Assembly: GCA_006226965.1 (NCBI GenBank)
Contig: SBGQ01000145.1
Coordinates: forward strand, 1 to 44,390
Length of the DNA: 44,390 bases
Origin: a bacterium
GTDB lineage: Bacteria > Bacteroidota > Rhodothermia > Balneolales > M1805
Direction of reading: 5' to 3'
Positions 26,682 through 35,637 of this stretch are shown here, piece by piece. The notes under the pieces were generated by a model. That model saw only the letters and a list, made by a program, of their open reading frames with translations, had not been told where the DNA came from and did not search any database. Numbering within the stretch: the stretch's first letter is position 1; each line of letters starts with the position of its first letter. A program made the position numbers and the translations under genes.

Positions 26682-27988
26682 TAGAGCGATACCAACTGTT
26701 CAATTCCAATGGTTCCGTGATACACATCGTCACGATAATTTTTTAATTGCACGGGTACAATGGTATTCACTAAATGATCCATATAAGGATGTGCAACTCG
26801 AATATAATTATCAGTCCATCCGAACATTAATCCGTCTTTTTCTTCCTCTTCAAAAAGGGTAGGTCTGATGGATTCGATATGATGTTGGTCAAACTCAAAT
26901 CGTTTTTTAGCTGATAATCTTCTAAGTAAATGAGTGCGTTTTTTTCGAACGGGAATTTCAATACTGGGTTGAATTTCTAATGCGTGCGTATTTGGGCGTT
27001 CAGAGTATGTGAACACGTGTAGATAACTAACCGGTAAGGATTGTATAAAATCAAAACTTTCCTGAAACAGTTCGTCCGTTTCGCCAGGATGCCCGGTGAT
27101 TACATCAACACCAATACAGGCATGTGGCATTAATTCTTTTATCAGAGAAACACGCTCATGATATAAATCACTTCTGTATCTGCGGCGCATCGTTTTTAGC
27201 ATTTCATCGCTGCCACTTTGCAAAGGCATATGAAAATGCGGTTGTATTTTAGTTGATGAAGCTGCTAATCGGATGATGTCTTCATTTAACAAATTGGGTT
27301 CAATAGAGGAGACCCTTATGCGATTTAATCCTTCAATTTCATTTAAAGCTGACATCAACTCGAGAAACGTCTCATCATTGCCTTTCCCGAAATCTCCGGC
27401 ATTTACTCCGGTAACAACAACTTCCTGATAGCCGTGATCCACTACACGTCTTGCATTTTCAACAACTTCTGAGAGCAAAGGACTTCGGCTTTTTCCGCGT
27501 GCCAATGGAATCGTACAAAAAGAACACTTGTAATCGCAGCCATCCTGAACTTTTAAAAATGCACGAGTTCTATCGTTTGATGAAAATGCGTGGTGGAAGT
27601 CAACAGCTTCGTTAACGTCGCTACGGTGAATAATCGTTTTATTTACTTTTTCGAAACTTGGAACTAAATCAAAAATCTCAAATTTTTCCTTTGCACCAAG
27701 AACTAAATCGACACCTTCAATTTGTGCAATTTCTTCCGGTTCTAATTGTGCGTAACACCCAACAACGGCGATAAATGCATTCGGGTTAGACTTTTGCGCT
27801 CTTCTGACAACTTTTCTGCAATCTTTGTTGGCATCTTGAGTAACAGAGCAAGTATTAATTACATACACATCAGCTTCATTTTCAAACGAAGTGATTTCAA
27901 ATTCGTGTTCGGTAAATGAGCGTTTTAAGGTTGATGTCTCGGAGAAGTTCAATTTACATCCGAGTGTATAAAAGGCAACACGTTTCAT
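26681..27988 (-). CDS. mtaB: tRNA t6A37 methylthiotransferase MtaB
   Basis: Radical-SAM enzyme that adds a methylthio group to t6A at position 37 of tRNAs reading ANN codons. The N-terminal UPF0004 domain has the three cysteines for the auxiliary [4Fe-4S] cluster (Cys11 in LGCKLNFSE, Cys47 in INTCSVT, Cys78 in VVGCYAQ). The radical-SAM motif CDYKCSFC (Cys151, 155, 158) follows, then a C-terminal TRAM-like region. It has 435 residues, normal for MtaB. RimO and MiaB are less likely given the GCKLNFSET opening. It lies behind the nuo terminator and overlaps the glycosylase gene by one base. Confidence 0.93.
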   Translation of the reverse strand: MKRVAFYTLGCKLNFSETSTLKRSFTEHEFEITSFENEADVYVINTCSVTQDANKDCRKVVRRAQKSNPNAFIAVVGCYAQLEPEEIAQIEGVDLVLGAKEKFEIFDLVPSFEKVNKTIIHRSDVNEAVDFHHAFSSNDRTRAFLKVQDGCDYKCSFCTIPLARGKSRSPLLSEVVENARRVVDHGYQEVVVTGVNAGDFGKGNDETFLELMSALNEIEGLNRIRVSSIEPNLLNEDIIRLAASSTKIQPHFHMPLQSGSDEMLKTMRRRYRSDLYHERVSLIKELMPHACIGVDVITGHPGETDELFQESFDFIQSLPVSYLHVFTYSERPNTHALEIQPSIEIPVRKKRTHLLRRLSAKKRFEFDQHHIESIRPTLFEEEEKDGLMFGWTDNYIRVAHPYMDHLVNTIVPVQLKNYRDDVYHGTIGIEQLVSL

Positions 27989-28036
27989 GGTGCCGAAAAT
28001 ACGGCTTTTTTCTCTTTGATGTGGCTTAGAACATAT

Positions 28037-28066
28037 AACAAAAAAGGCTGCAAGAGCAGCCTTTTT
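28037..28066 (-). terminator. Terminator after nuoH
   Basis: Perfect 11-bp inverted repeat (AAAAAGGCTGC at 28041-28051, loop AAGA, GCAGCCTTTTT at 28056-28066), starting one base after the nuoH stop and giving a T-run on the minus strand. It ends the nuoA-H transcript before mtaB. Confidence 0.9.
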
Positions 28067-28067
28067 A

Positions 28068-29063
28068 TTAGTTCATCAATTTTAAGATGATAGCAATTAC
28101 TGTAAAGTTTAATATGCCAAGTGGCAGTAAATTATGCCAGCCAAGACGCATTAGCTGTGTGTATTTGAATCGTGGAATAGTCCAACGTACCCAAATGAAT
28201 ACGAATAACCAAAATCCGGTTTTTGCAACAAATACAGAAATATCTACAATCATTTTTAATGTACTGCTCATTTCAGGCAACCAAGCATCAGCAAAAGGTA
28301 AATGATAACCGCCGAAGAAAAAGGTAGTAATGAGCATTGAAGCAATCACAACGTGCATGTATTCAGCTAAGAAGAACATACCGAATTTCATAGAGGAGTA
28401 TTCTGTATGGAAACCTCCAACTAGTTCTTGTTCAGCTTCAACAAGGTCAAAAGGAGTACGGTTCGTTTCAGCGAAAGCAGCTACGGTGAAGATCACAAAT
28501 CCAACTGGATTTAAGAAAACATACCACCACATGCTTTGGTCATTCACAATATCAACCATATTTAAAGAACCTGCTAAAAGCACACAAGATGCTACAGCTA
28601 AGCCCATCGGTAATTCGTAGCTAATCATTTGAGCTGCAGCACGTAAACCACCCAATAAAGAGTATTTACTGTTAGAGCTCCAACCGGCTAAGGTTACTCC
28701 GTAAACGGACATCGATGAAACTGCTAATAAGTATAATGCACCAACGTTGATATTGGTGATGTATAAACCGTCACCAAATGGAATCACAGCAACCGTAACT
28801 AAAGCTGTTGCAACCGGAATTATTGGAGCAATAGTATGAAGATGTTTGTAAGCGTGAATTGGAGTCACATCTTCTTTTAAAATCAACTTTAATACGTCTG
28901 CAATCGGTTGCAATAAACCCATAGGTCCAACACGGTTAGGCCCAACACGGTTTTGTATAAAAGCAGCAACTCTACGTTCTAAATAAACAGCGATGGCAGC
29001 TGAGTTTAACAGCATGAATAATGCTGTTCCCATCACAATCATTTGTAGTGTAAATGGTTCCAT
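28068..29063 (-). CDS. nuoH: NADH-quinone oxidoreductase subunit H
   Basis: Membrane subunit of complex I that forms much of the quinone-binding chamber. It has 331 residues with about eight hydrophobic helices. It shows the conserved first-loop stretch YLERRVAAFIQNRVGPNRVG (28-47) and the acidic loop FAETNRTPFDLVEAEQELVG. It lies 9 bases after nuoG and is the last gene of this nuo cluster; a terminator follows at once, so nuoI to nuoN must be encoded elsewhere. Confidence 0.97.
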   Translation of the reverse strand: MEPFTLQMIVMGTALFMLLNSAAIAVYLERRVAAFIQNRVGPNRVGPMGLLQPIADVLKLILKEDVTPIHAYKHLHTIAPIIPVATALVTVAVIPFGDGLYITNINVGALYLLAVSSMSVYGVTLAGWSSNSKYSLLGGLRAAAQMISYELPMGLAVASCVLLAGSLNMVDIVNDQSMWWYVFLNPVGFVIFTVAAFAETNRTPFDLVEAEQELVGGFHTEYSSMKFGMFFLAEYMHVVIASMLITTFFFGGYHLPFADAWLPEMSSTLKMIVDISVFVAKTGFWLFVFIWVRWTIPRFKYTQLMRLGWHNLLPLGILNFTVIAIILKLMN

Positions 29064-29072
29064 TCTTAATAA

Positions 29073-30806
29073 TTATGCTGTTTTTTCTTCAGTTTCAGGA
29101 GTTGAAAGTACAACACCCATTTCAGTATCCATTTTGTCGTAATCAACGCCTGCAAAAGCATCAACACTAGATGAAACAGCGGTAAGAACTTCTTTCCCGG
29201 TTTCATAACTCAATGTTTGATTCAATCTTGGGGCTAATTCACTTAAAAATTCCCAAACAGGTAAACAGTCAACTTTGTTTTTATCTGTTCTCCAGTTGTC
29301 GAATTTTGTACCAAATCGGTCTAAACGTCCGGTTGACATTTCAAGGTTTGTTGCTCGACTGGTATAAACCGTTTCTTTTGCAGCAAATGTACGTTGAATA
29401 CGTCCGTCAACATTCACATAACTAGCAGCATGTTCTGCAGCGCATGTAATAGGCACTACTAATTGAGCATCTTTGCTGGTTGTATTGTTGTTTGTACCGA
29501 AATAAACAAATGTTTTTCCCGCTAAATCTTCAGCATTCGCTAATTCTCTGCCAACGATGTCTTCTGCAAGTACAACAACTACGGTGGCTTTAGCTAAAGC
29601 ATTTTTGAATGTGCGGTTAGTATGAGCTCTAAATCCTAATAATTCACAACCTTTGGTATTAGGAGCTTGGTCATCAGTTAATAAGAATCCGTCACCGGCA
29701 CCTTCAACAACATGAGGAACAAAAGAAGCTTTTCCACAACCTAAAGCGGTGAAGAATTGGTTAAACACAAAGTTTTCTTCAACAGAAGCATAGCCAGAAC
29801 CTAAAACCAAAACTTCTTTAGTATCGTGAGCTTCGATAATCTCAGCGATGGTTTCTTTAGCGTTGTTCCAAGAAGTTTTAACTAACTCTTTGTCTAATTT
29901 GATTTCCGGACGTGAAATACGATTCTCATTGAAGAGGCGATAGGCTTCACGTGATGAATCCGGCATCCAATAATCGTTTACATGCGGATTATGACGCGGT
30001 GTTAAACGTAACACAAGGTTATCACGAACCCATAAGTCAACATTTGTACCTTTTCCGTTTGTGATATCAATACTTGGAGTTTGGTTCATTTCCCAAACAC
30101 GTGCTTTAAAGCGGAAATCGGCTTGAGTTAATGCTCCAACCGGACAAATATCAACGGTGTTTAAAGAATACGCATCGTCAAACTCTTTGCCGTTTGCAGT
30201 TGAAGGGTAGTTCTTATCACCGCGAGAAACGATTGATAATTGATACGTTTTGGAAATTTCGTGTGTAAATCGAACGCAACGAGTACAGTTAATACAACGT
30301 TCAGCATCTAATACTACACGTGGCCCAAGTTGAATTCTCTTTGGTTTATGAACTTTTTTGTATTCAAAACGAGAACCTTCAGGGCCGTATTTGTAGGTTT
30401 GAATTTGTAAAGGACACTCACCGGCTTGGTCACAAATAGGACAATCTAATGGGTGATTCACCAAGATAAATTCAAGAGTATCTTTTTGAGCTCTACGAAC
30501 TTTTTCTGAAGAAACATGGGTTTTTACAACCATGCCGTCACTCATATCCTGACTACAAGCTGTCATCAATTTTGGGAAAAACTGAATTACTTTTTCGCCA
30601 TTTTCGTCTGTTTTGAAACTGTTTGTAGCTCTGTCGAAAACAGGTGTTCCAATTTCAACTAAACACTGACGGCAGTTTGCCGGAATAGATAAACTCGGGT
30701 GATAACAGAAGAACGGTAAGTCCATTCCATGATCTAAAATAAAAGGAAGAACCTTCCCGGGAGTATCATAAGTGAATTTCTTGTCATCAATAATAATTTC
30801 AGGCAT
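29073..30806 (-). CDS. nuoG: NADH-quinone oxidoreductase subunit G (short form)
   Basis: Iron-sulfur subunit of the complex I peripheral arm. Cluster ligands are in place: [2Fe-2S] Cys34, 45, 48 and 84; the His-Cys3 cluster His118, Cys122, 125 and 131 (HPLDCPICDQAGEC); and Cys171, 174 and 177 with the later DICPVGALT for the other two clusters. A reduced molybdopterin-oxidoreductase-like region follows. At 577 residues it is much shorter than E. coli NuoG (about 900). The extra N7-type cysteine set beyond residue 240 is not visible. It sits between nuoF and nuoH, 9 bases apart on each side. Confidence 0.95.
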   Translation of the reverse strand: MPEIIIDDKKFTYDTPGKVLPFILDHGMDLPFFCYHPSLSIPANCRQCLVEIGTPVFDRATNSFKTDENGEKVIQFFPKLMTACSQDMSDGMVVKTHVSSEKVRRAQKDTLEFILVNHPLDCPICDQAGECPLQIQTYKYGPEGSRFEYKKVHKPKRIQLGPRVVLDAERCINCTRCVRFTHEISKTYQLSIVSRGDKNYPSTANGKEFDDAYSLNTVDICPVGALTQADFRFKARVWEMNQTPSIDITNGKGTNVDLWVRDNLVLRLTPRHNPHVNDYWMPDSSREAYRLFNENRISRPEIKLDKELVKTSWNNAKETIAEIIEAHDTKEVLVLGSGYASVEENFVFNQFFTALGCGKASFVPHVVEGAGDGFLLTDDQAPNTKGCELLGFRAHTNRTFKNALAKATVVVVLAEDIVGRELANAEDLAGKTFVYFGTNNNTTSKDAQLVVPITCAAEHAASYVNVDGRIQRTFAAKETVYTSRATNLEMSTGRLDRFGTKFDNWRTDKNKVDCLPVWEFLSELAPRLNQTLSYETGKEVLTAVSSSVDAFAGVDYDKMDTEMGVVLSTPETEEKTA

Positions 30807-30815
30807 AATAAATCC

Positions 30816-32108
30816 CTACGCTATAGCAAATACTGATTTTCTGCATCGTGCTTCAAATTCATCTCTGAAGCGTGTAATGGTGTGGCGTACAGGCCATGCT
30901 GCGGCATCTGCCAATGCACAAACTGTTCTACCTTCCATTTGTGTGGTGAGGTCGAGTAATAAGTCTAAATCTCTCATTTCTCCGTCACCATTTTTAATTT
31001 TCTTGAGGATTTTCTCTAACCAACCGGTTCCTTCACGACATGGAGTACATTGTCCGCATGATTCGTGATGATAGAAGTGCGAAATTCTATATAAGAAATC
31101 AACCATGTCAGTATCTTCATCCAAAATACTCATTCCGGCAGTTCCCATCATTGAACCTGCAGTTCTTAATGAATCTGCATCCATAGAAACTCCTTCAATT
31201 TGATCAGCACGAAGAATCGGAGTAGAAGAACCGCCCGGTACTAAGGCTTTTAACTTTTTACCGTTTCTGATACCGCCGGCAACATTGTAAATCAAATCTG
31301 TGATGAGCATTCCTGTTGGGAATTCGTATACGCCCGGACGATTCACATGACCTGAGATACCATATAAAACCGGTCCCGGATGTGTTTTTGCGCCCATTTC
31401 AGCGTATTTGGCTGCACCCATATTTAAAATCAAAGGTACATTTGCTAAAGACTCAATATTGTTAATAGTAGTCGGGCGTCCCCATAAACCACGTTGAGCG
31501 GGGAAGGGCGGTTTAACACGAGGATAACCGCGTTTACCTTCTAAAGACTCCATCAATGAAGATTCTTCACCACAGATATAAGCACCTGCACCTGAATGCA
31601 CGTACATATCAATATTGATACCTGAACCTAAAATGTTTTTTCCGAGATAGCCCGCTTTGTAAGCATCAGCAACGGCTTGTTCCATGAAACGAATCCAAGA
31701 GCGATATTCACCGCGGATGTACACATAAACAGCATCAGCTTGAATAGAGTAAGCTCCAATAATTGCACCTTCAATGAAAAGGTGTGGATTGAATTCAAAA
31801 ATCACACGGTCTTTAAATGTGCCAGGCTCTGATTCATCGCCGTTTGCAGCTAGATAACGTTTTCCGCCATCAGGTTTCGGCATGAAAGACCATTTTAAAC
31901 CGGTATTAAAGCCTGCACCGCCACGACCTCTAAGTCCCGCAGTTTTAACCTCGTTAATTACATTTTCACGAGTCCAAGCAGATTCACGAGCATCAAAAAC
32001 GGTCTTTAATGCTTTGTATCCGCCTTGTTTTTCGTAAGCTTTTATATCTCTTAAATTCCCACCTTGAGGAATGATTAATGTCTTATAGTTTTGAAAATCT
32101 ATTGCCAT
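30816..32108 (-). CDS. nuoF: NADH-quinone oxidoreductase subunit F
   Basis: NADH- and FMN-binding subunit where electrons enter complex I. The glycine-rich nucleotide loop GLRGRGGAGFNTGLKW (58-73) is intact, followed by NGDESEPGTFKDR. The [4Fe-4S] ligands are in ESCGQCTPCREGTGW and, farther on, TVCALADAAAWP. It has 430 residues, normal. It lies 7 bases after nuoE and 9 bases before nuoG. Confidence 0.97.
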   Translation of the reverse strand: MAIDFQNYKTLIIPQGGNLRDIKAYEKQGGYKALKTVFDARESAWTRENVINEVKTAGLRGRGGAGFNTGLKWSFMPKPDGGKRYLAANGDESEPGTFKDRVIFEFNPHLFIEGAIIGAYSIQADAVYVYIRGEYRSWIRFMEQAVADAYKAGYLGKNILGSGINIDMYVHSGAGAYICGEESSLMESLEGKRGYPRVKPPFPAQRGLWGRPTTINNIESLANVPLILNMGAAKYAEMGAKTHPGPVLYGISGHVNRPGVYEFPTGMLITDLIYNVAGGIRNGKKLKALVPGGSSTPILRADQIEGVSMDADSLRTAGSMMGTAGMSILDEDTDMVDFLYRISHFYHHESCGQCTPCREGTGWLEKILKKIKNGDGEMRDLDLLLDLTTQMEGRTVCALADAAAWPVRHTITRFRDEFEARCRKSVFAIA

Positions 32109-32115
32109 AATCGAA

Positions 32116-32649
32116 TCAATCCTTAGAAATTAATTGTGGTGGTAAGATTTCTTCGTATTCAGGAAGTTTATCTTCTTTTAACCCGTCAATCATTGAATCA
32201 ATTTTTTCTTTTGTAAGGTGATTCACATAGACATCGTTGGTTACCTGAAGCATCGGGGCATATCCGCAAGCACCTAAACATTCTGCTTCTTGAATACTGA
32301 ATTTGCCGTCAGGAGTAGTTTCACCGGCTTTAATACCTAATTTGTCTTCGATGTAATGTAGCATATCATACCCACCACAAACCTGACAAGAGAAACAGGT
32401 ACATACATCAAGTACATATTTACCCATTTCTTTTTTGTAATACTGAGTATAGAAAGTAGCCACACCATGAACATGTGATTCTGGGATGTCTAAAGTAGTA
32501 GCAACTAAATGCTGTACTTCAGCATTTACATGTCCAAATTTGTCTTGAGCATACCAAAGAACCGGCATGGTAGCTGATTGAACAGTAGGATATTTTGCTT
32601 TAATGGCGTCGATCTGTTTAAGATCTTCTTTATCGAATGTATAACTCAT
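32116..32649 (-). CDS. nuoE: NADH-quinone oxidoreductase subunit E
   Basis: Thioredoxin-like [2Fe-2S] subunit that partners NuoF. The cluster cysteines are in VCTCFSCQVCGG (a C-x4-C pair with two further cysteines nearby) and ECLGACGYAPM. The start is the ATG at 32649, four bases after the nuoD stop, giving MSYTFDKEDLKQ and 177 residues. A longer frame reaching 32694 would read back into nuoD and is not needed. Confidence 0.95.
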   Translation of the reverse strand: MSYTFDKEDLKQIDAIKAKYPTVQSATMPVLWYAQDKFGHVNAEVQHLVATTLDIPESHVHGVATFYTQYYKKEMGKYVLDVCTCFSCQVCGGYDMLHYIEDKLGIKAGETTPDGKFSIQEAECLGACGYAPMLQVTNDVYVNHLTKEKIDSMIDGLKEDKLPEYEEILPPQLISKD

Positions 32650-32653
32650 AATT

Positions 32654-33955
32654 TTATTTATCTGCATCACCCATAACCGGATCGAGACCACCAATGAGAA
32701 CCACGGTATCTGCGACCATTTGTCCGTCTAGTACATGTTCAAGTACTTGTAAGTTTGTCAACGAAGGAGATTTGATTTTAACTCTCCATGGGTGACCAGT
32801 ACCATCACTTTCAATATAATATCCGAGTTCACCTTTTGAAGCTTCTATTGAGTGGAAACAAGAAACTCCTTCTGGTGGACAAACACCTGTATCTGTCATC
32901 ATAAAGTCGTGAATTAATCCTTCCATTGAGTAATACACTTCATCTTTGGATGGATATGCTTTTTTAGCATCATCAACACGAATCGGACCTTTAGGCAATT
33001 TGTCTAAACATTGATCAATAATTCGAACAGCTTGTGACAATTCCTCCATTCGAACATAATAACGAGCTAAATTATCGCCCTCTAAACGTGTAGGCACTTC
33101 AAATTCAACTTCGTTATACTTTAAATATGGGGCAAATTTACGAACGTCGTAAGCAATACCAGTTGCTCTTAATCCAGCGCCAGTTAAACCTAATGCAATT
33201 GCATTTTCAGTTGTAATCGGACCAATTCCGTTATTTCTATCAAAGAAAATGCGGTTTTTAGCTAGGAGTTTATTCCAGTCTTTAATCTCTTTTTTCAGAT
33301 TTGCACTGAAATCGCGAATCATTTTAATAGTTGAGTCATTGATATCAAAAGCAACTCCACCGATACGGCTATGAGAAACTGTGAAACGGTGACCGGCTAA
33401 TTGGTCAAAAATATCATAGATTTTTTCTCTTTCTCTGAATGTCCAAATAAACATGGAGATAGCACCGGAGTCCATAACCATAGCACCAAGCCAGAGAAGG
33501 TGAGAAGAGATACGTGCTAATTCACTACCAATCATACGAATGTACTGAGCACGTTCCGGAATTGTAATTTGTGCGAGTTTTTCTACTGCAAGGCACCATG
33601 CTACATTACTAGCATATGGAGATAAGTAATCCATACGATCTGTGTAAGGCATAAATTCCTGATAGGTTTTATTCTCAGCAATTTTTTCAACACCACGGTG
33701 GAGATAACCAACATCTAGACGGTTTTTAAGAATAGTTTCACCATCTAATTCTAACAGAACTCTCAATACACCGTGAGTAGCAGGGTGCTGAGGTCCCATA
33801 TTCAGAATCATTCGGGTTCCGAGTGGGTCATCATCGCTAAATTCAATTGTAGTGTGTTTGTCTTCGAGCGATTTATATAAGCTTTCCTGATGCTCTTTAA
33901 AGAACAGTGGTTGGCCTTTTTCTACAATCTTTACATTCTTTACACTATGTTCCAT
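32654..33955 (-). CDS. nuoD: NADH-quinone oxidoreductase subunit D
   Basis: The 49-kDa-type subunit that lines the quinone site next to NuoB. It shows NMGPQHPATHGVLRVLLELDGE (in part, from residue 52), YLHRGVEKIAE and the GELGYYIESDGTGHPWRVK region near the end. About 50 residues precede the conserved core, longer than in many bacteria. It has 433 residues. It is a separate gene from nuoC, three bases away, and is not the nuoCD fusion of enterobacteria. Confidence 0.97.
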   Translation of the reverse strand: MEHSVKNVKIVEKGQPLFFKEHQESLYKSLEDKHTTIEFSDDDPLGTRMILNMGPQHPATHGVLRVLLELDGETILKNRLDVGYLHRGVEKIAENKTYQEFMPYTDRMDYLSPYASNVAWCLAVEKLAQITIPERAQYIRMIGSELARISSHLLWLGAMVMDSGAISMFIWTFREREKIYDIFDQLAGHRFTVSHSRIGGVAFDINDSTIKMIRDFSANLKKEIKDWNKLLAKNRIFFDRNNGIGPITTENAIALGLTGAGLRATGIAYDVRKFAPYLKYNEVEFEVPTRLEGDNLARYYVRMEELSQAVRIIDQCLDKLPKGPIRVDDAKKAYPSKDEVYYSMEGLIHDFMMTDTGVCPPEGVSCFHSIEASKGELGYYIESDGTGHPWRVKIKSPSLTNLQVLEHVLDGQMVADTVVLIGGLDPVMGDADK

Positions 33956-33958
33956 TGC

Positions 33959-34477
33959 TTAAGCCTTTACATCAGGTGTAGTTCTAGGTAATTCAATTGA
34001 ACCCGGAATACCTAAAAGAGGGAACTCTTTGCGCAATGGGTAATAATTGAAGTCTTCAGGCATAAATAATCTTCTTAAATCAGGATGTCCTTCGAATTGA
34101 ATTCCTAACATATCAAATGCTTCACGCTCTAACCAGTTAGCCGCCGGCCAAATATCTATTGAAGTCGGTAACACGGGATTTTCTTCGGAACATCTTGTTT
34201 TTACAAAGAAGCGTTTTTGAGCTTTTAATGAAATGATATTGTATAACACTTCAAATCGATCTTCGCTCGTAAAACGGTCGGTTGCAGCAATATCACCCAT
34301 ATAAATGAATCGATGTTGCTCTTTCAAATAAACTAAAACATCGTGGATGTTTTCTAAACTTACACGAACAGTTACATCGCCTTGATAGCTGATTACTTCA
34401 ACAATGGCATCGCCGAATTTTGTCTGTAAGTCTGATACTAATTCTTGGTAATACTCAGGTAAACTCATATTAAACAT
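33959..34477 (-). CDS. nuoC: NADH-quinone oxidoreductase subunit C
   Basis: The 30-kDa-type subunit of the complex I peripheral arm. The family signature [20 protein letters not shown] is followed by [20 protein letters not shown]. It has 172 residues. Two starts are possible: ATG at 34477, which overlaps the nuoB stop, or ATG at 34468 (residue 4), one base after that stop (TAATATG). Both give a normal N-terminus. Confidence 0.95.
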   Translation of the reverse strand: MFNMSLPEYYQELVSDLQTKFGDAIVEVISYQGDVTVRVSLENIHDVLVYLKEQHRFIYMGDIAATDRFTSEDRFEVLYNIISLKAQKRFFVKTRCSEENPVLPTSIDIWPAANWLEREAFDMLGIQFEGHPDLRRLFMPEDFNYYPLRKEFPLLGIPGSIELPRTTPDVKA

Positions 34478-34952
34478 CCATTACAACACTGTGTTCAGTT
34501 CTGATTTTTTCCTGAATCTGCATTAATGCATTGATAACTGCATCAGGGCGTGGAGGGCAACCTGAAACGTAGGCGTCAACAGGAAGGAAGTTATCTACCC
34601 CTTGAATTACACCGTAACATCTGTGCATACCACCAGTTGAAGCACAAGCACCCATCGCAATACACCATTTTGGTTCAGGCATTTGATCCCAAATTCTGCG
34701 AACGGCATGTGCCATTTTGTAGGTACACCATCCGGCAACAATCATCAAATCACTTTGACGTGGTGAAAATCTGAATACCTCTGAACCAAATCGAGATACA
34801 TCATATTTAGGTCCTGCGAAAGCCATCATTTCAATACCGCAACATGCTAATCCCATTGGCATTGGCCAAACCGCATTTGAGCGTCCCCAATTTACCAAGG
34901 TGTCAATTTTTGTTGTGAGATAACCGTCGCCTAATGCTGATTCTAATCCCAT
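34470..34952 (-). CDS. nuoB: NADH-quinone oxidoreductase subunit B
   Basis: Carries the terminal [4Fe-4S] cluster N2, which reduces quinone. Ligands are the adjacent Cys37-Cys38 ([10 protein letters not shown]), Cys103 (MGACASTGG) and Cys132 (SGCPPRPD). It has 160 residues, normal for NuoB. It lies 8 bases after nuoA. Confidence 0.97.
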   Translation of the reverse strand: MGLESALGDGYLTTKIDTLVNWGRSNAVWPMPMGLACCGIEMMAFAGPKYDVSRFGSEVFRFSPRQSDLMIVAGWCTYKMAHAVRRIWDQMPEPKWCIAMGACASTGGMHRCYGVIQGVDNFLPVDAYVSGCPPRPDAVINALMQIQEKIRTEHSVVMDV

Positions 34953-34960
34953 AAAAATTC

Positions 34961-35332
34961 TTACTTAGATTTAGTTAAAGACCAGTCCAATGTGCCTTTT
35001 TTCAAGGTATAAACCAAGCCGACAAAAAGCACTACTATAAAGAAAATCATTGCCCAGAATGTAGAGTCGGGCAGCTCGAGATATTGTACGGCCCAAGGAT
35101 AGAGGAAAACAACTTCGAGGTCGAAAACAATGAATTCCATCGCAACCATGTAGAATGTTACAGAATAGCGTTCACGTGCTTCGCCGATTGGGTCCATTCC
35201 ACTTTCATATGGGCTAAGTTTAGTGATATTAGGACGATGTGGACCTAAGATTACTGATGCACCCATGAGGATAAACCCTAAGGTGACAGCAATTCCAATC
35301 ATGATTAAGATCGGTAAGTATTGCTCGAGCAT
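34961..35332 (-). CDS. nuoA: NADH-quinone oxidoreductase subunit A
   Basis: Small membrane subunit with three hydrophobic helices (about 8-30, 66-86 and 92-110) and the conserved loop [21 protein letters not shown] between the first two. It has 123 residues. It is the first gene of the operon; a strong promoter-like sequence ends about 34 bases upstream. Confidence 0.96.
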   Translation of the reverse strand: MLEQYLPILIMIGIAVTLGFILMGASVILGPHRPNITKLSPYESGMDPIGEARERYSVTFYMVAMEFIVFDLEVVFLYPWAVQYLELPDSTFWAMIFFIVVLFVGLVYTLKKGTLDWSLTKSK

Positions 35333-35365
35333 AATTGTTTAAATAAAGCCGGTTAAAAATCGTGC

Positions 35366-35396
35366 CAAAATTAGCTTCATGACGCCGAAATGTCAA
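35366..35396 (-). promoter_or_regulatory. Promoter of the nuoA-H operon
   Basis: On the minus strand, TTG (35394-35396) is followed after exactly 20 bases by TAATTTTG (35366-35373). This is the Bacteroidota housekeeping pattern (-33 TTG, -7 TAnnTTTG). The predicted RNA start leaves a leader of roughly 25-30 bases before the nuoA ATG. Confidence 0.7.
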
Positions 35397-35399
35397 TAA

Positions 35400-35468
35400 A
35401 AAACGCTTATAATCCAATCAAATCCGAATTGTTTAGGCTTATTTATACTCTATCAAAATAAGCGTTTT
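35400..35468. repeat. Inverted repeat in the nuoA upstream gap
   Basis: Perfect 11-bp arms AAAACGCTTAT (35400-35410) and ATAAGCGTTTT (35458-35468), 47 bases apart. The left arm lies four bases beyond the nuo -33 element. It could be a two-half-site operator or a long hairpin. The rest of the 305-base gap (35333-35637) holds only the promoters listed. Confidence 0.5.
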
Positions 35469-35624
35469 GGCTCGCTCTAAGTTTTTTAAAGTAGAATTAC
35501 TTCGGGCAACTGTATCATTATTAATGAATTATAAGAAATCATAAAAAAATATTGTCGAAAATGATTCACTTTCTACTTTATTCGCTGATTGCTTAACTTA
35601 GCTTAAAGTTGCAACCGAGAAAGT

Positions 35625-35632
35625 TAAATTTG
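35625..35632 (+). promoter_or_regulatory. Candidate -7 element of the nuclease-bshC unit
   Basis: TAAATTTG matches TAnnTTTG exactly, but no TTG lies at the right distance upstream. It is so close to the nuclease gene that the RNA leader would be very short. Confidence 0.35.
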
Positions 35633-35637
35633 TCATC

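Noticed and set aside
24629-26862. Plus-strand frames opposite the glycosylase and mtaB
   Set aside because: They overlap strongly supported minus-strand genes and show no motif.
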